Shown here: positions 1 through 7,499 of the stretch, piece by piece
Numbering within the stretch: the stretch's first letter is position 1
Layout: each line of letters starts with the position of its first letter
Position numbers and translations under genes: made by a program
NCBI GenBank assembly: GCA_016987375.1
Contig: PJRA01000498.1
Location: 438,223-451,428 of the forward strand
Source of the DNA: Brachionus koreanus
Taxonomy: Eukaryota > Rotifera > Eurotatoria > Ploima > Brachionidae
DNA: 13,206 bases
Direction: 5' to 3'
Notes under the pieces: generated by a model
Seen by the model: only the letters and a program-made list of their open reading frames with translations
The model's database searches: none
What the model was told of the DNA's origin: nothing

Positions 1-116
1 AGTGTGGATGATCAATTCGATGCAGTAGCCTCTGTGTCAGATCGGAGCTGTTGCTCAAAAAGGTACTTGAAAAGGAGATGAGCGCCTCCCCATTATCCGC
101 TAGGATAGAATAGGGT
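1..116. other. GC-richer stretch of unknown nature
   Basis: This stretch is close to half G+C, in contrast to the surrounding DNA. It is open in one plus frame from base 3 or earlier to a TGA near base 84. It is also open on the minus strand through most of its length. Neither reading matches a family I recognise, and neither fits the transposase remnant that begins immediately after it. It could be the last exon of a gene lying left of the window or part of a repeat. I cannot decide between these. Confidence 0.3.
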
Positions 117-875
117 TAATTATTATATGGATTTTTACCAAGTAAGCAGAAGGTAACATATGTTCAATTTTTTCATATTTTATAGTCAAATGATTTACAT
201 ATTATTCCTGAGTACATATATTGTAATTTTGAATTAGCTTTAATAAATGCAGTCAAAAAATGTTTTTCTGGTGTAACAATTGGTGGATGTTATTTTACAC
301 CTAACGGCTAATATCTGGAAGCATGTTTCTGATGACTTAAGAAATGCATACAGCAAAAAAAGTGAATTTAAATCATATTTCTAAAAGTTTTACCATTTAT
401 TCCTCCAAAAAGTATAATTAAACTATTCAATTTCTTTAAATCAAATTGTCCTGAGTCAATAAAGTCTATTTATTAATAATTTGAAAAATATTACATAGGT
501 CTACGTTTACATTAAGTGTGAAGAATCTAAAATTCGCTAAGTAGCTTTCTTTCCGATTAACACTTGGAATTTATACAAACGGGTACTTGAAAATTTGCCT
601 AGATTAAATAAAAACATAGAAGCCAGACATAAAGCCTTAGCTCAATTCATCAATAGCCATTCCGACACCAATAAATTAATAAATTTATTAATCATTTGAT
701 TAAAGAGCAGCATCTAGTGGAAGTTTGTTTAGAACAAATTAAAAATGGAACAATTTTTCCATGCGACCAAAGAGAATTCAAAAGAGATGAGCAGATAATT
801 GAATTAGCTTAATCATTTAATGATGATAACTTTATGAATTATTTGAATCAATTAATTAGTTTATCAAAAAATTAG
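117..875 (+). pseudogene. Degenerate MULE-type transposase (C-terminal two thirds of the domain)
   Basis: Successive plus-frame blocks read as a MULE (Mutator-like) transposase domain, as found in FLYWCH/MULE proteins of invertebrates. The order is: YGFLPSKQK near 126; a NFELALINAVKKC block near 226-260, where the family usually has D-F-E; GGCYF near 283-296; after a one-base shift HLTANIWKHVSDD from 298; LPFIPPK from 390; FEKYYIGLR near 480; FPINTWNLYKRVLENLPR from 552; and after another shift a C-terminal block ending at a TAG at 873-875. I see at least two in-frame stops and three or more frameshifts, so it is not functional. The N-terminal part of the domain and any zinc finger are absent or lie left of the window. 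The block order and spacing match the family well. The exact subfamily is not determined. Confidence 0.72.
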
Positions 876-937
876 AATTTAAAATTGTATTAAAAAATAT
901 TTAATAAAGTAAAAATTATACAAAAAATAATAAGCAT

Positions 938-2131
938 CTACTTAATTTTTTTTATTAATTTTTTATGTAATTTTTCTACAGTAAATATTTCTATGTAAAG
1001 TCCATTTTTTCTATCATAAATATTACATATTTCTATTTCAGTATTCGATATAAAATTTATCTTTTTTCTATTTAGAATTTTTCGAAGTTGCGATTCGGTC
1101 TCAACCAGTCCAAATTCAAGACAATACTTATTAATTGGGACAGAAATTGGTGAATAATAAGATTTTTTTGTTGACAAGACCAAGTGAAAAAAATTTAATG
1201 AACTTTTTTGTTTAAAAACTCTTCTTGAATTATCAAGAGGAAAGATTTCCTAACAATCTTAGTATTTTTTTTTGCATGTATCAGTTTAAATGTGAATTTT
1301 ATTTTCAAGATTTTCGAATTTTTAATTAAATTATTAAGATATCTGATAATGAATTATAGAAAACGTCTTATCAAAAATAAAATTAAACTTTCTATTGTTA
1401 ACACTAGATATTACTAATCAACCTTACGACCTTTAAATATAACCAATTTAGAATGAAAAGAAGAATTTTTTTAACAAGTGATTTAGAAATTTTTTAAATA
1501 ATCTAATATCGATATTTACCTCATCAGTTTCCTCCTCTAAAATGAGATTTCCATCTGCAAATTTGTTTGATTGTCTATTTTTTCGTTTCACTGTTTTGTG
1601 AACATAAACTTGTTCATCGTTATCTTTTGTCTCATTTTCTCTTTCACTAATTTCTTGATTCTCAGAAGTATTTAATTCTGTATTGCTTTCATCCATGCTA
1701 ATTTCATTTTGATTATCGGTCTCATTTAAATTGGCATTAGTTTCACTATCTTCATTTTGTTGCTTTTCCTCATTTTCTTCTTTAACTTCATTTGCTTGTT
1801 CGTCTGCTTGATTTTCATTATTATCTTCATCCTGATTTTTTATTTCATCTTGTTTTTCATTTGATTCCTCATTTTCTATTTCATTCTTTTCTTGATGCTG
1901 ATTTTCTTCTTGACCATCGATTACTTCATCTTTTTGTAAAGCAACTTCATTCTCATTTAAATCTGATTTCGAGCGAGGCTCCTCAATCGGGGCATCGTCA
2001 TTAAAATTTGACTTAGAAGAACTAATCCGGCTAGACTGCGGACGTTCTTAAAATAATTATAATCTATTTAAAAAAAAATATATATAAATGTTTTTCTTAC
2101 CATTCTCTAACACTGGCCTGTTCATATCCAT
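938..2131 (-). CDS. Glu/Asn/Gln-rich hypothetical protein, three predicted exons
   Basis: Predicted gene model. Exon 1 is 2131-2101, with the start codon at 2131-2129. It is followed by a 54-nt intron (GTAAGA...TTTTAAG, 2100-2047). Exon 2 is 2046-1520 and ends at a good donor (GAG|GTAAAT). Exon 3 is 1249-938, after an acceptor TTAG. Phases agree at both junctions and the product would be 289 residues. It begins MDMNRPVLENERPQSSRISS. A long stretch rich in E, N, Q, D and K covers about residues 25-150, a basic patch (VKRKNR) lies near 163-168, and the C-terminal third is Lys/Ile-rich with no domain I recognise. If the second intron is not removed, the frame stops at 1448 and gives 209 residues ending in a poor Phe/Lys-rich tail. 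Exons 1 and 2 are well supported. Joining exon 3 across a 270-nt intron is less sure. An ATTAAA at 905-900 (minus) could serve polyadenylation. An X-box lies just upstream (2205-2218). Confidence 0.6.
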
Positions 2132-2204
2132 TTTGGTAACTATTCAAAATTCTGATGCAAAATTTAAAAATCAAATATCGCTTTATTTCTTTATTTTTTA
2201 TTCA

Positions 2205-2218
2205 GTTGCCATGGTAAC
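2205..2218. promoter_or_regulatory. RFX X-box motif
   Basis: GTTGCCATGGTAAC is a perfect match to the palindromic X-box consensus GTTNCC-AT-GGNAAC bound by RFX/DAF-19 transcription factors. It lies about 74 nt upstream of the minus-strand start codon at 2131, within the distance typical of ciliary-gene X-boxes in C. elegans. It also lies 101 nt upstream of a plus-strand ATG at 2319. The motif match is direct; regulatory function is inferred. Confidence 0.65.
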
Positions 2219-2299
2219 CAGTTTTTGAATTATCAAAAATTCAAAATTATTGTTAAATAAATTTTGATTTAAATAGCTATATATGAAAAACTAGTAGGA

Positions 2300-2410
2300 A
2301 TAAGCTGCGACATTGACCATGTCCAAACAAGGCTCTTTCAAGTTTGCCATCATCAGACTTCTTCTGAAAACTTATGAGACTACTGGCATAAGCAATATCA
2401 CTCGGTAGTT
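2300..2410. other. GC-rich island with four consecutive hairpins; possible structured RNA or short coding segment
   Basis: A stretch of about 45% G+C within very AT-rich DNA. It contains four adjacent perfect short stems: 2309-2313 with 2319-2323, 2324-2328 with 2342-2346, 2353-2357 with 2363-2367, and 2371-2376 with 2387-2392. It also has a 29-codon plus ORF (ATG 2319, TAG 2406-2408) and a longer open minus frame without an early ATG. On the minus strand a run of five T at 2290-2286 follows. It matches no RNA family or protein I recognise. Structure, a first exon (possible donor at 2405) or a repeat fragment are all possible. Confidence 0.35.
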
Positions 2411-3026
2411 TGTTTCATTAATCCATAATTCAATTAACTAAAATTTTATATAAAATAAGACTTATTATATGAAATAATATATGGTGGTATAAAAATTAAT
2501 TTAATTAACACATATTAGATATGATGTTTATTAGAAAAATAAAATAAAATCGAGCAAATAAATGATTATTAAAGAGCAAAACTAAAATAAATATATTTGT
2601 AAAAAATAAATTTTTATGTAAAATGAAAAAAAATATTAAGAATTTAAAAAAAATTAAATATAGGTGTTAGAAAGAGTAATAAAGATTTTCGATATTATTT
2701 TATATAATCAGTTCTATTCCGTAAATAAAAATTTGTAGAATAGTTAACGCTCTAACCAAATCACTATGGTATGTTAAGGTCCTCAAAACAAAATATCAAA
2801 TTAAATAATTAGTATTTTAGTTAAAAATAAATATAAACCAATATTTTAAGACTTTTATTTAATTTTTTTTTATTTAACTAAATTTATTTCGTTGATTAAA
2901 AAATATTAATCAAATCTTTATAAAGGAACGAATGAAACATATTTTTTTTATATAACTCTTCATAATTGATTTGATACTATCATTTAACAAGTAATAATTT
3001 TGTACTCATTCTTTACGTAACAATTG

Positions 3027-3061
3027 GGTTTGAACGAAGGCGTAAGCCAATCGGACAAACC
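3027..3061 (+). other. Structured hairpin with GTAA tetraloop
   Basis: GGTTTG (3027-3032) pairs with CAAACC (3056-3061), CGA (3035-3037) with TCG (3051-3053), and GGC (3039-3041) with GCC (3046-3048). The loop is GTAA, a GNRA tetraloop on the plus strand. The first internal loop is AA opposite GA, which could form sheared pairs. A GGGGACCCCCC tract follows at 3063-3073. This compact fold is unexpected in DNA of this composition. I recognise no RNA family. It may be a structured RNA or the conserved end of a repeat. Confidence 0.4.
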
Positions 3062-3446
3062 TGGGGACCCCCCTAAATTATATTTTTAATTTTAATAAAT
3101 AAATAAAATTTAACAAGTAATAATATATTTTGACTTGGGCTATTATTCAGTTCCCGTATTTAAATTGAGAAATTTTGAATCCACGCACTATTGTTTGCCT
3201 ATAAATATAATCAATTAATTAATATCATCTTATCAATTTCAGAAACCTAATATTTAAATTGTTTTTCTTTTTTTTAATATAATTTTTTTTATATTTTTAT
3301 CTTATAAATAAATGCCCTTAACCCTTTTTTGGGTTTTTTAATACTACTACCAAAATATAAAAAATGAATAATCAAATTTAAAAAATAATTAAATCCCTAT
3401 TAATTAAAACAAGTTTTAAAATTAAAAAAAAAATATTTTTAAATAA

Positions 3447-3560
3447 ATGAGTGTGATCAACATGCATGCCAAAGCAATTATTACCAACTTATTGTCATTT
3501 GCCATTGCTTATTACCTTAGAACTAGACTCTCCGAGATAAAACTCGTTGTTAAAAAATAA
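3447..3560 (+). CDS. Possible 37-residue small ORF with a hydrophobic core
   Basis: ATG at 3447 to TAA at 3558-3560. The product has a hydrophobic stretch of about 15 residues (AIITNLLSFAIAYYL, residues 10-24) flanked by polar and basic residues, resembling a single-pass membrane microprotein. Local G+C is higher than in the surroundings. There is no family match I recognise and no supporting splice or promoter signal. It may be chance or a relic. Confidence 0.2.
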   Translation: MSVINMHAKAIITNLLSFAIAYYLRTRLSEIKLVVKK

Positions 3561-3849
3561 ATTTAGCTATTTGAAAAATAAAAGATCCAAACCCAAAATT
3601 ATGCTCTTTAAATTTTTGAAAAAAAAAAACTTTTTTAAAACTATCGGAATTTTAAAATTTTTAATTTTAAATGAATACCTAAAACTTAATAAGTTTTATT
3701 ACTTGAAATTTTGATTTGAAATTTATTAATTTAAATTTTATTGATCAAAAGTTTGTCAATAAAAGAAAAAAAATGAAGTGATGAAGTAATAAATTGTATG
3801 CTTCAGTTTAAAAATTACCAAGAGCAAAGTCAAGTGCAACGTTAGTGAT

Positions 3850-4362
3850 CTAGTGAAGATCTTTGTCGAAGAGAAATTCTCCTAACCCAGGTCCAGCGCG
3901 CTTAAGTTTGGTGATCATTTCGCTTAGCTGCTTGATTGATTCAACCTGTTCATCTAGAAATTCACTCTCGATAAAATCACTCAAGTGGGCGTCGTTATTA
4001 TTTGAGGCAATTTGATGCAGATCGAGCAAAGATTGATTCACCTTCTTCTCAAGCTCCAGAGCGGTTTCAACAGCCTCCAATGCACTTCCCCATTCATCCT
4101 TTTCGGGCTTAGCCATTTCCCTCAAGACAATTCTACCACCTCGTTTATTTTGGTACTTCATCAACTTTTCTGCATGTTCTCTCTCTTCTTCTGATGACTT
4201 TTTGAAAAATTTATGAAATCCATGCAATGCAACATCGTCTCGGTCAAAGTAAAATGCCATTGATTGATACACATAGCGAGCCGTCAGCTCGATATTTATT
4301 TGACGATTAATGCCTGCTTCAGACTCTAGATGAAAATTTTGTTTCACTTTGCTTAAACTCAT
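3850..4362 (-). CDS. Ferritin heavy chain-type subunit
   Basis: A complete intron-free 170-residue ferritin subunit, a normal length for a cytosolic H-type chain. It oxidises Fe(II) and stores iron in a 24-subunit shell. The full ferroxidase centre is present: E25, Y32, E59, E60, H63, E105 and Q139, corresponding to human H-chain E27, Y34, E61, E62, H65, E107 and Q141. The [17 protein letters not shown] and [10 protein letters not shown] signatures are intact. No signal peptide is visible, so it should be cytosolic. The ATG at 4362-4360 matches the family start. The 5' UTR carries an iron-responsive element (4378-4404), implying translational repression by IRP when iron is scarce. The stop codon of the WD40 gene upstream is only 77 nt before this ATG. 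Confidence 0.96.
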   Translation of the reverse strand: MSLSKVKQNFHLESEAGINRQINIELTARYVYQSMAFYFDRDDVALHGFHKFFKKSSEEEREHAEKLMKYQNKRGGRIVLREMAKPEKDEWGSALEAVETALELEKKVNQSLLDLHQIASNNNDAHLSDFIESEFLDEQVESIKQLSEMITKLKRAGPGLGEFLFDKDLH

Positions 4363-4377
4363 TTTTAATGGGTGTTG

Positions 4378-4404
4378 GTTTGAACAGTCACTGCTGATGC
4401 AAAC
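4378..4404 (-). promoter_or_regulatory. Iron-responsive element (IRE) in the ferritin 5' UTR
   Basis: Read on the minus strand, the 27 nt fold as follows: lower stem GTTTG/CAAAC (five perfect pairs), an unpaired bulged C, upper stem ATCAG/CTGTT (four pairs and one U-U mismatch), and a six-base loop CAGTGA. This is the canonical IRE plan: bulged C, five-position upper stem and CAGUGN loop. The element ends 15 nt before the ferritin start codon. IRP1/IRP2-type proteins bind such elements and block ribosome loading. The only departure from the ideal is the single mismatch in the upper stem. Confidence 0.88.
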
Positions 4405-4439
4405 TTAATTTTTTAAGTAATAAAACTTAAAAGATAAAT

Positions 4440-5428
4440 TTAAATTTGATTACTATTATAAATTGTTCTTTCTAGTAAGTTCGTTTTTAAATTCCAAATT
4501 TTAATTGACTTGTCAACTGAGCCACTGACCAAATAATTCTCATTAATTACAGCTAGCGCTCTCACCCAATTCGAATGACCATAAAGAGTTTTAATTAGCA
4601 TTCCTGTAGCTGTGTTCCAAATTTTTATTGTATTATCTGCCGAACCACTGGCTAAATTTCCATCATTTAACGCAGCCAAAATGCAAACTTGACCCTTATG
4701 CTCATTTAGCGTTTTTTTTAAAACACCTTCTTTTGCATCCCATACTTTAATTGATTTATCATAGGAAGCCGAAACAAGATCACCATTATTTAAAACCACA
4801 AGAGAACTAATTAAAAAATCATGAGCTCTAAAAAATTTAACTTTTTTAAAGTTAGATAAATTATATATTTCTATAAGGTTAAAATTAGTCGATGCTATTT
4901 CATTGTCATTCAACGAGACTATGGAATTTCTAAAAGCATAATTGCCAAAATTTTTTATTTCCTTTTCTTTAAAAGGATCTAATAATTTTAATTTAGAATA
5001 AAAAGCCAGGACTATGTTATCATTTGGAAGCAGGCTAAATGCTTTCATTTTGGAAGTTTGAAATTCTAAAGTTTTTTCCAAAAAAAGATTGTCAATTTTC
5101 CACATATAAATTTTATTCGTGCTAGTCATTCCAAATAATTTATCAGATTTAGAAGTGGCTAAGTAATTAACATCTTCTTTAAGTTTTATTGAACTTTTTG
5201 TTTGACCAGTCCAAGGATCGATTAAGTTCAAACGATTGTTTGAATAGGAAACTGCCAAATTGCCATTTTTCAGCACACAAAGAGATAAAACTTCGCTTCC
5301 TTCATCATAACTTTTTTATTTTTAGTAAAAATAACTATTCAGTAATTTTAAAATTACTGGGTCAGTTCATTTTTTGTTTCTTTAAAACCTGCCAAAAAAA
5401 ATATAGTAAATATTAACATTTTCAACAT
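4440..5428 (-). CDS. WD40-repeat protein with predicted N-terminal signal peptide, two exons
   Basis: Predicted gene model. Exon 1 is 5428-5358 and starts at ATG 5428-5426. A 47-nt intron (GTAATT...AAAAAAG, 5357-5311) follows, then exon 2 is 5310-4440. The phases agree and the product is 313 residues. The exon-2 frame has no in-frame ATG before residue 85, so an upstream exon is needed. Exon 1 supplies a Met and a hydrophobic leader (MLKMLIFTIFFLAG) that looks like a secretion signal. The rest reads as seven blades of a beta-propeller. The first four are degenerate. The last three are canonical, with AHD/EHK/GHS at about 186, 227 and 267 and VWD/IWN/IWN at about 213, 254 and 295. The role is unknown; WD40 propellers are protein-interaction platforms. 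It is divergent from the RIP-like gene at 5727 and lies directly upstream of ferritin on the same strand. Confidence 0.78.
5340..5359. repeat. Perfect 20-bp palindrome across the WD40 intron donor
   Basis: CAGTAATTTT is followed directly by its exact reverse complement. The proposed 5' splice site (5358|5357, minus strand) lies inside the right arm, so the intron's first 18 nt could fold back on themselves. It may be chance in AT-rich DNA. Confidence 0.6.
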
Positions 5429-5726
5429 TTTGAATAAAATTAATTTCTAAAAAAAAACAACTTTATAAATTATTTAAAATAAAATTATTATGATTAAAAT
5501 ATTTTTAGTTTTTAATTTAATAATATAATTTAAGCGTCAAAACGATAGTTAATCTTTTTAAAGCTTTTTAAAGTGTCAAGTTAAAGCTAAAAAAAATAAA
5601 TTTAATGTTAAAATTTTTTTTATCTTAAATTGAAGTATTCATACAATTTAAAAAAAAATATATTTAATTTAAACATTTGAAATAAAAAATCACTTAAACT
5701 TTTTTGATAACCAAGTCGTTTTGGAA
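5429..5726. promoter_or_regulatory. Divergent intergenic region between the WD40 and RIP-like genes
   Basis: 298 nt of AT-rich DNA separate two start codons pointing away from each other, so it must hold both 5' UTRs and probably both promoters. I see long A and T runs but no motif I can assign. Confidence 0.5.
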
Positions 5727-6992
5727 ATGAATTTGATCTATGCAAAAACTTTTTTATTTATTTATCTATTTAAATATGTTCTTAATGCAAAAGAACAAAG
5801 ACAAAAAAGAAAAATCTTGCTGAAAGAAGCTATTCATTTAGATCGTGAAAATTTTGTGAATAGTATAGAAGAAGTTTGCCGCAGAATACGTGAACTGCAA
5901 ATAGCATATTTACAAGATTCAATCCATGAAAGTTATATAATACCAGTTTATTTTTTTCAATATCCTACTCCTATTTATCTGGGACTAAATGTATTGTCTC
6001 CAAATCTTTCTAGACCAATTTATGAGCAATCATTTCCTTCTTATTTATATCTCAATGAAATATTTGAAATTTACTCTGAAAATAGCCATCATGATCCATT
6101 ATATGCTCCTGGTCATGTTCCATACCAAAATCTTAATTTCGATTTTAGCATATATTCTTTGACCAGAGATAGTGTTCTAAACGAATGTAGAAGAAAAAGT
6201 TTAACAACCATAGTCCGCTTAGCTTTGGTATTCGTCGAATCTATTCGATTTATTAATGTAAGAGACTATGTTGGAGGACTTTTACAAGGAAATAATGGCG
6301 GTATGGCAAATTTTTGGTATTATCATTCAACAATAAGAAACTGGGAAGCTGATTCAAGAATTTTCTTGGAACAACAAAATGGTGAGTGTTCACTAGAATC
6401 TATTGATCATGAAAATATATCTGTAATGCCAGTTTCCATCATTATTCAATTAGCTATAATTTTGCGCCGGATTCCAATTGTTAACAGAAACTATAATAAA
6501 CATTCAAGGCAAAAAAGAATCGTAGATCAAATGGATGAGAATTGTAGCTTCTTGCCTCAAGTTGTGCCGAAAGTTAGTCTTGGAATTCGTTTATTTAATC
6601 CTATTAGAAAACTAGACAACATTTATTCAGATTATGAATGCTGGTTAGAATGCTTTTATACAAGTGAAGATTGTAAAGCATCTAATTTGGACAGATCGAA
6701 AAATGTGTGTCTATTGTTTGGTGATAAATTTACTCAAGCAAGAGAAAATAGCTTCCAAGTTTTCATGGCTCAGTCTATTGATTTATCACATATTCCTTTT
6801 CACAACAGCAATAGTTGCTGTTCCTTTTGGAATTCACATTGGGTTTTTCATCCTTTTACCCACTGTTGCTGTATTGATAAATACGGCGAACTATTTAAAA
6901 TTGGAGATAAAAGCTTAAATGAGTGTAGTAGCAGTTCATTTGATAATAGAGGTTGCACTAGTGGTAGAGGCTGGCTATGCGCAAGAAAATGA
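5727..6992 (+). CDS. Secreted ribosome-inactivating-protein-like (rRNA N-glycosylase family) protein with PAN/apple domain
   Basis: 421 residues from ATG 5727, no intron seen. Residues 1-21 form a hydrophobic signal peptide ending near VLNA, followed by a basic KEQRQKRK stretch. Residues about 40-252 read as a RIP domain. The active-site helix has E171-x-x-R174 followed by F (FVESIRF). A Trp follows 35 residues after the Glu (W206), and a terminal hydrophobic strand (VSIIIQLAIILRR, 236-248) sits at family spacing. The N-terminal half is divergent and the two substrate-stacking tyrosines cannot be placed with confidence. A furin-like RQKR (261-264) precedes a PAN/apple module (about 273-347; C273, C305, C309, C316, C328). 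Family members depurinate the sarcin-ricin loop of large-subunit rRNA; activity here is inferred. From about residue 350 the Cys/Ser-rich tail may be out of frame, because an overlapping +1 frame (about 6760-6885) encodes a strongly hydrophobic, membrane-like segment. AATAAA lies at 7116-7121. Confidence 0.65.
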   Translation: MNLIYAKTFLFIYLFKYVLNAKEQRQKRKILLKEAIHLDRENFVNSIEEVCRRIRELQIAYLQDSIHESYIIPVYFFQYPTPIYLGLNVLSPNLSRPIYEQSFPSYLYLNEIFEIYSENSHHDPLYAPGHVPYQNLNFDFSIYSLTRDSVLNECRRKSLTTIVRLALVFVESIRFINVRDYVGGLLQGNNGGMANFWYYHSTIRNWEADSRIFLEQQNGECSLESIDHENISVMPVSIIIQLAIILRRIPIVNRNYNKHSRQKRIVDQMDENCSFLPQVVPKVSLGIRLFNPIRKLDNIYSDYECWLECFYTSEDCKASNLDRSKNVCLLFGDKFTQARENSFQVFMAQSIDLSHIPFHNSNSCCSFWNSHWVFHPFTHCCCIDKYGELFKIGDKSLNECSSSSFDNRGCTSGRGWLCARK

Positions 6993-7013
6993 AACTGTTC
7001 TACGAGACGAACA

Positions 7014-7051
7014 AATTTGAGCTTATATATTTTAATTGATAAGCTCAAATT
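7014..7051. repeat. 13-bp perfect inverted repeat in the 3' UTR of the RIP-like gene
   Basis: The arm 7014-7026 (starting AATTTGAGCTTA) is the exact reverse complement of 7039-7051, with a 12-nt AT-rich loop. It starts 22 nt after the stop codon. In RNA this is a stable stem-loop. No known motif is assigned. Confidence 0.7.
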
Positions 7052-7499
7052 AAAAAAATTAGTATCAAAGAGCTAAAAAATGGTAAAAAAAAAAGTAATA
7101 GTTGAAAAAGACATTAATAAATTCTTAAAAAAGGCTCCTTATAAATTAGCAGTCCGATAATCCGCCATTTTTATCCAATTCTATATAAAAAAAAACCTAT
7201 AAAACAAAAATCCTCATTAAATCTTTTAAATTTTAAGCTTTATTTAATATTTTTAATCGACTTTTAATTGTAAAATTATTTTTGAAATTTGAAAATTAAA
7301 CTAACTAACTTTTCATCATTTAGAGATCGTTTGCCCTTAAGGATCTATTTAATTAATTCCTAAAAATTTACAAATTTTAATATATTTTTTCAAAATTTAC
7401 ATTTCTTACTGTTTAATGCCTTTTTTGTGTAAAAAGGGGTAAAATATTGAAACAAAAGTAAACCTTTTTTAAAAATATAAATAAACAAAAGTAAAAGTA
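7052..7499. other. AT-rich spacer
   Basis: Contains the AATAAA at 7116-7121 likely used by the RIP-like gene. A 26-codon ORF (7080-7160) lies within its probable 3' UTR. I see nothing else. Confidence 0.5.

Larger units (their letters stand above)
2411..3846. other. AT-rich intergenic region
   Basis: Apart from the hairpin at 3027-3061 and the short ORF at 3447-3560, both listed separately, this is low-complexity AT-rich DNA with dense stops in all frames. On the minus strand, possible ferritin polyadenylation signals (AATAAA) lie at 3742-3737 and 3727-3722, a little over 100 nt after the ferritin stop. Confidence 0.6.

Noticed and set aside
1792..2004. Plus-strand ORF of 70 codons rich in His, Leu and Phe
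   Set aside because: It is the antisense shadow of the Glu/Asn-rich exon at 1520-2046; its composition is explained by reversing GAA/AAT codons.
2735..2765. tRNA D-arm-like GGTTAGAGCG on the minus strand
   Set aside because: No acceptor pairing, anticodon arm or box B at the right spacing; at most a SINE relic.
3319..3334. AACCC-T6-GGGTT hairpin resembling a bacterial terminator
   Set aside because: The context is eukaryotic, the stem is only 5 bp, and no gene ends there.
4012..4194. Plus-strand ORF inside ferritin
   Set aside because: Antisense shadow of a clearly conserved gene, with no family match.
5189..5416. Plus-strand ORF across the WD40 gene start
   Set aside because: Antisense to the WD40 first exon and intron; low-complexity sequence.
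6848..7048. Minus-strand ORF over the end of the RIP-like gene
   Set aside because: Antisense shadow; it includes one arm of the 3' inverted repeat and lacks family similarity.
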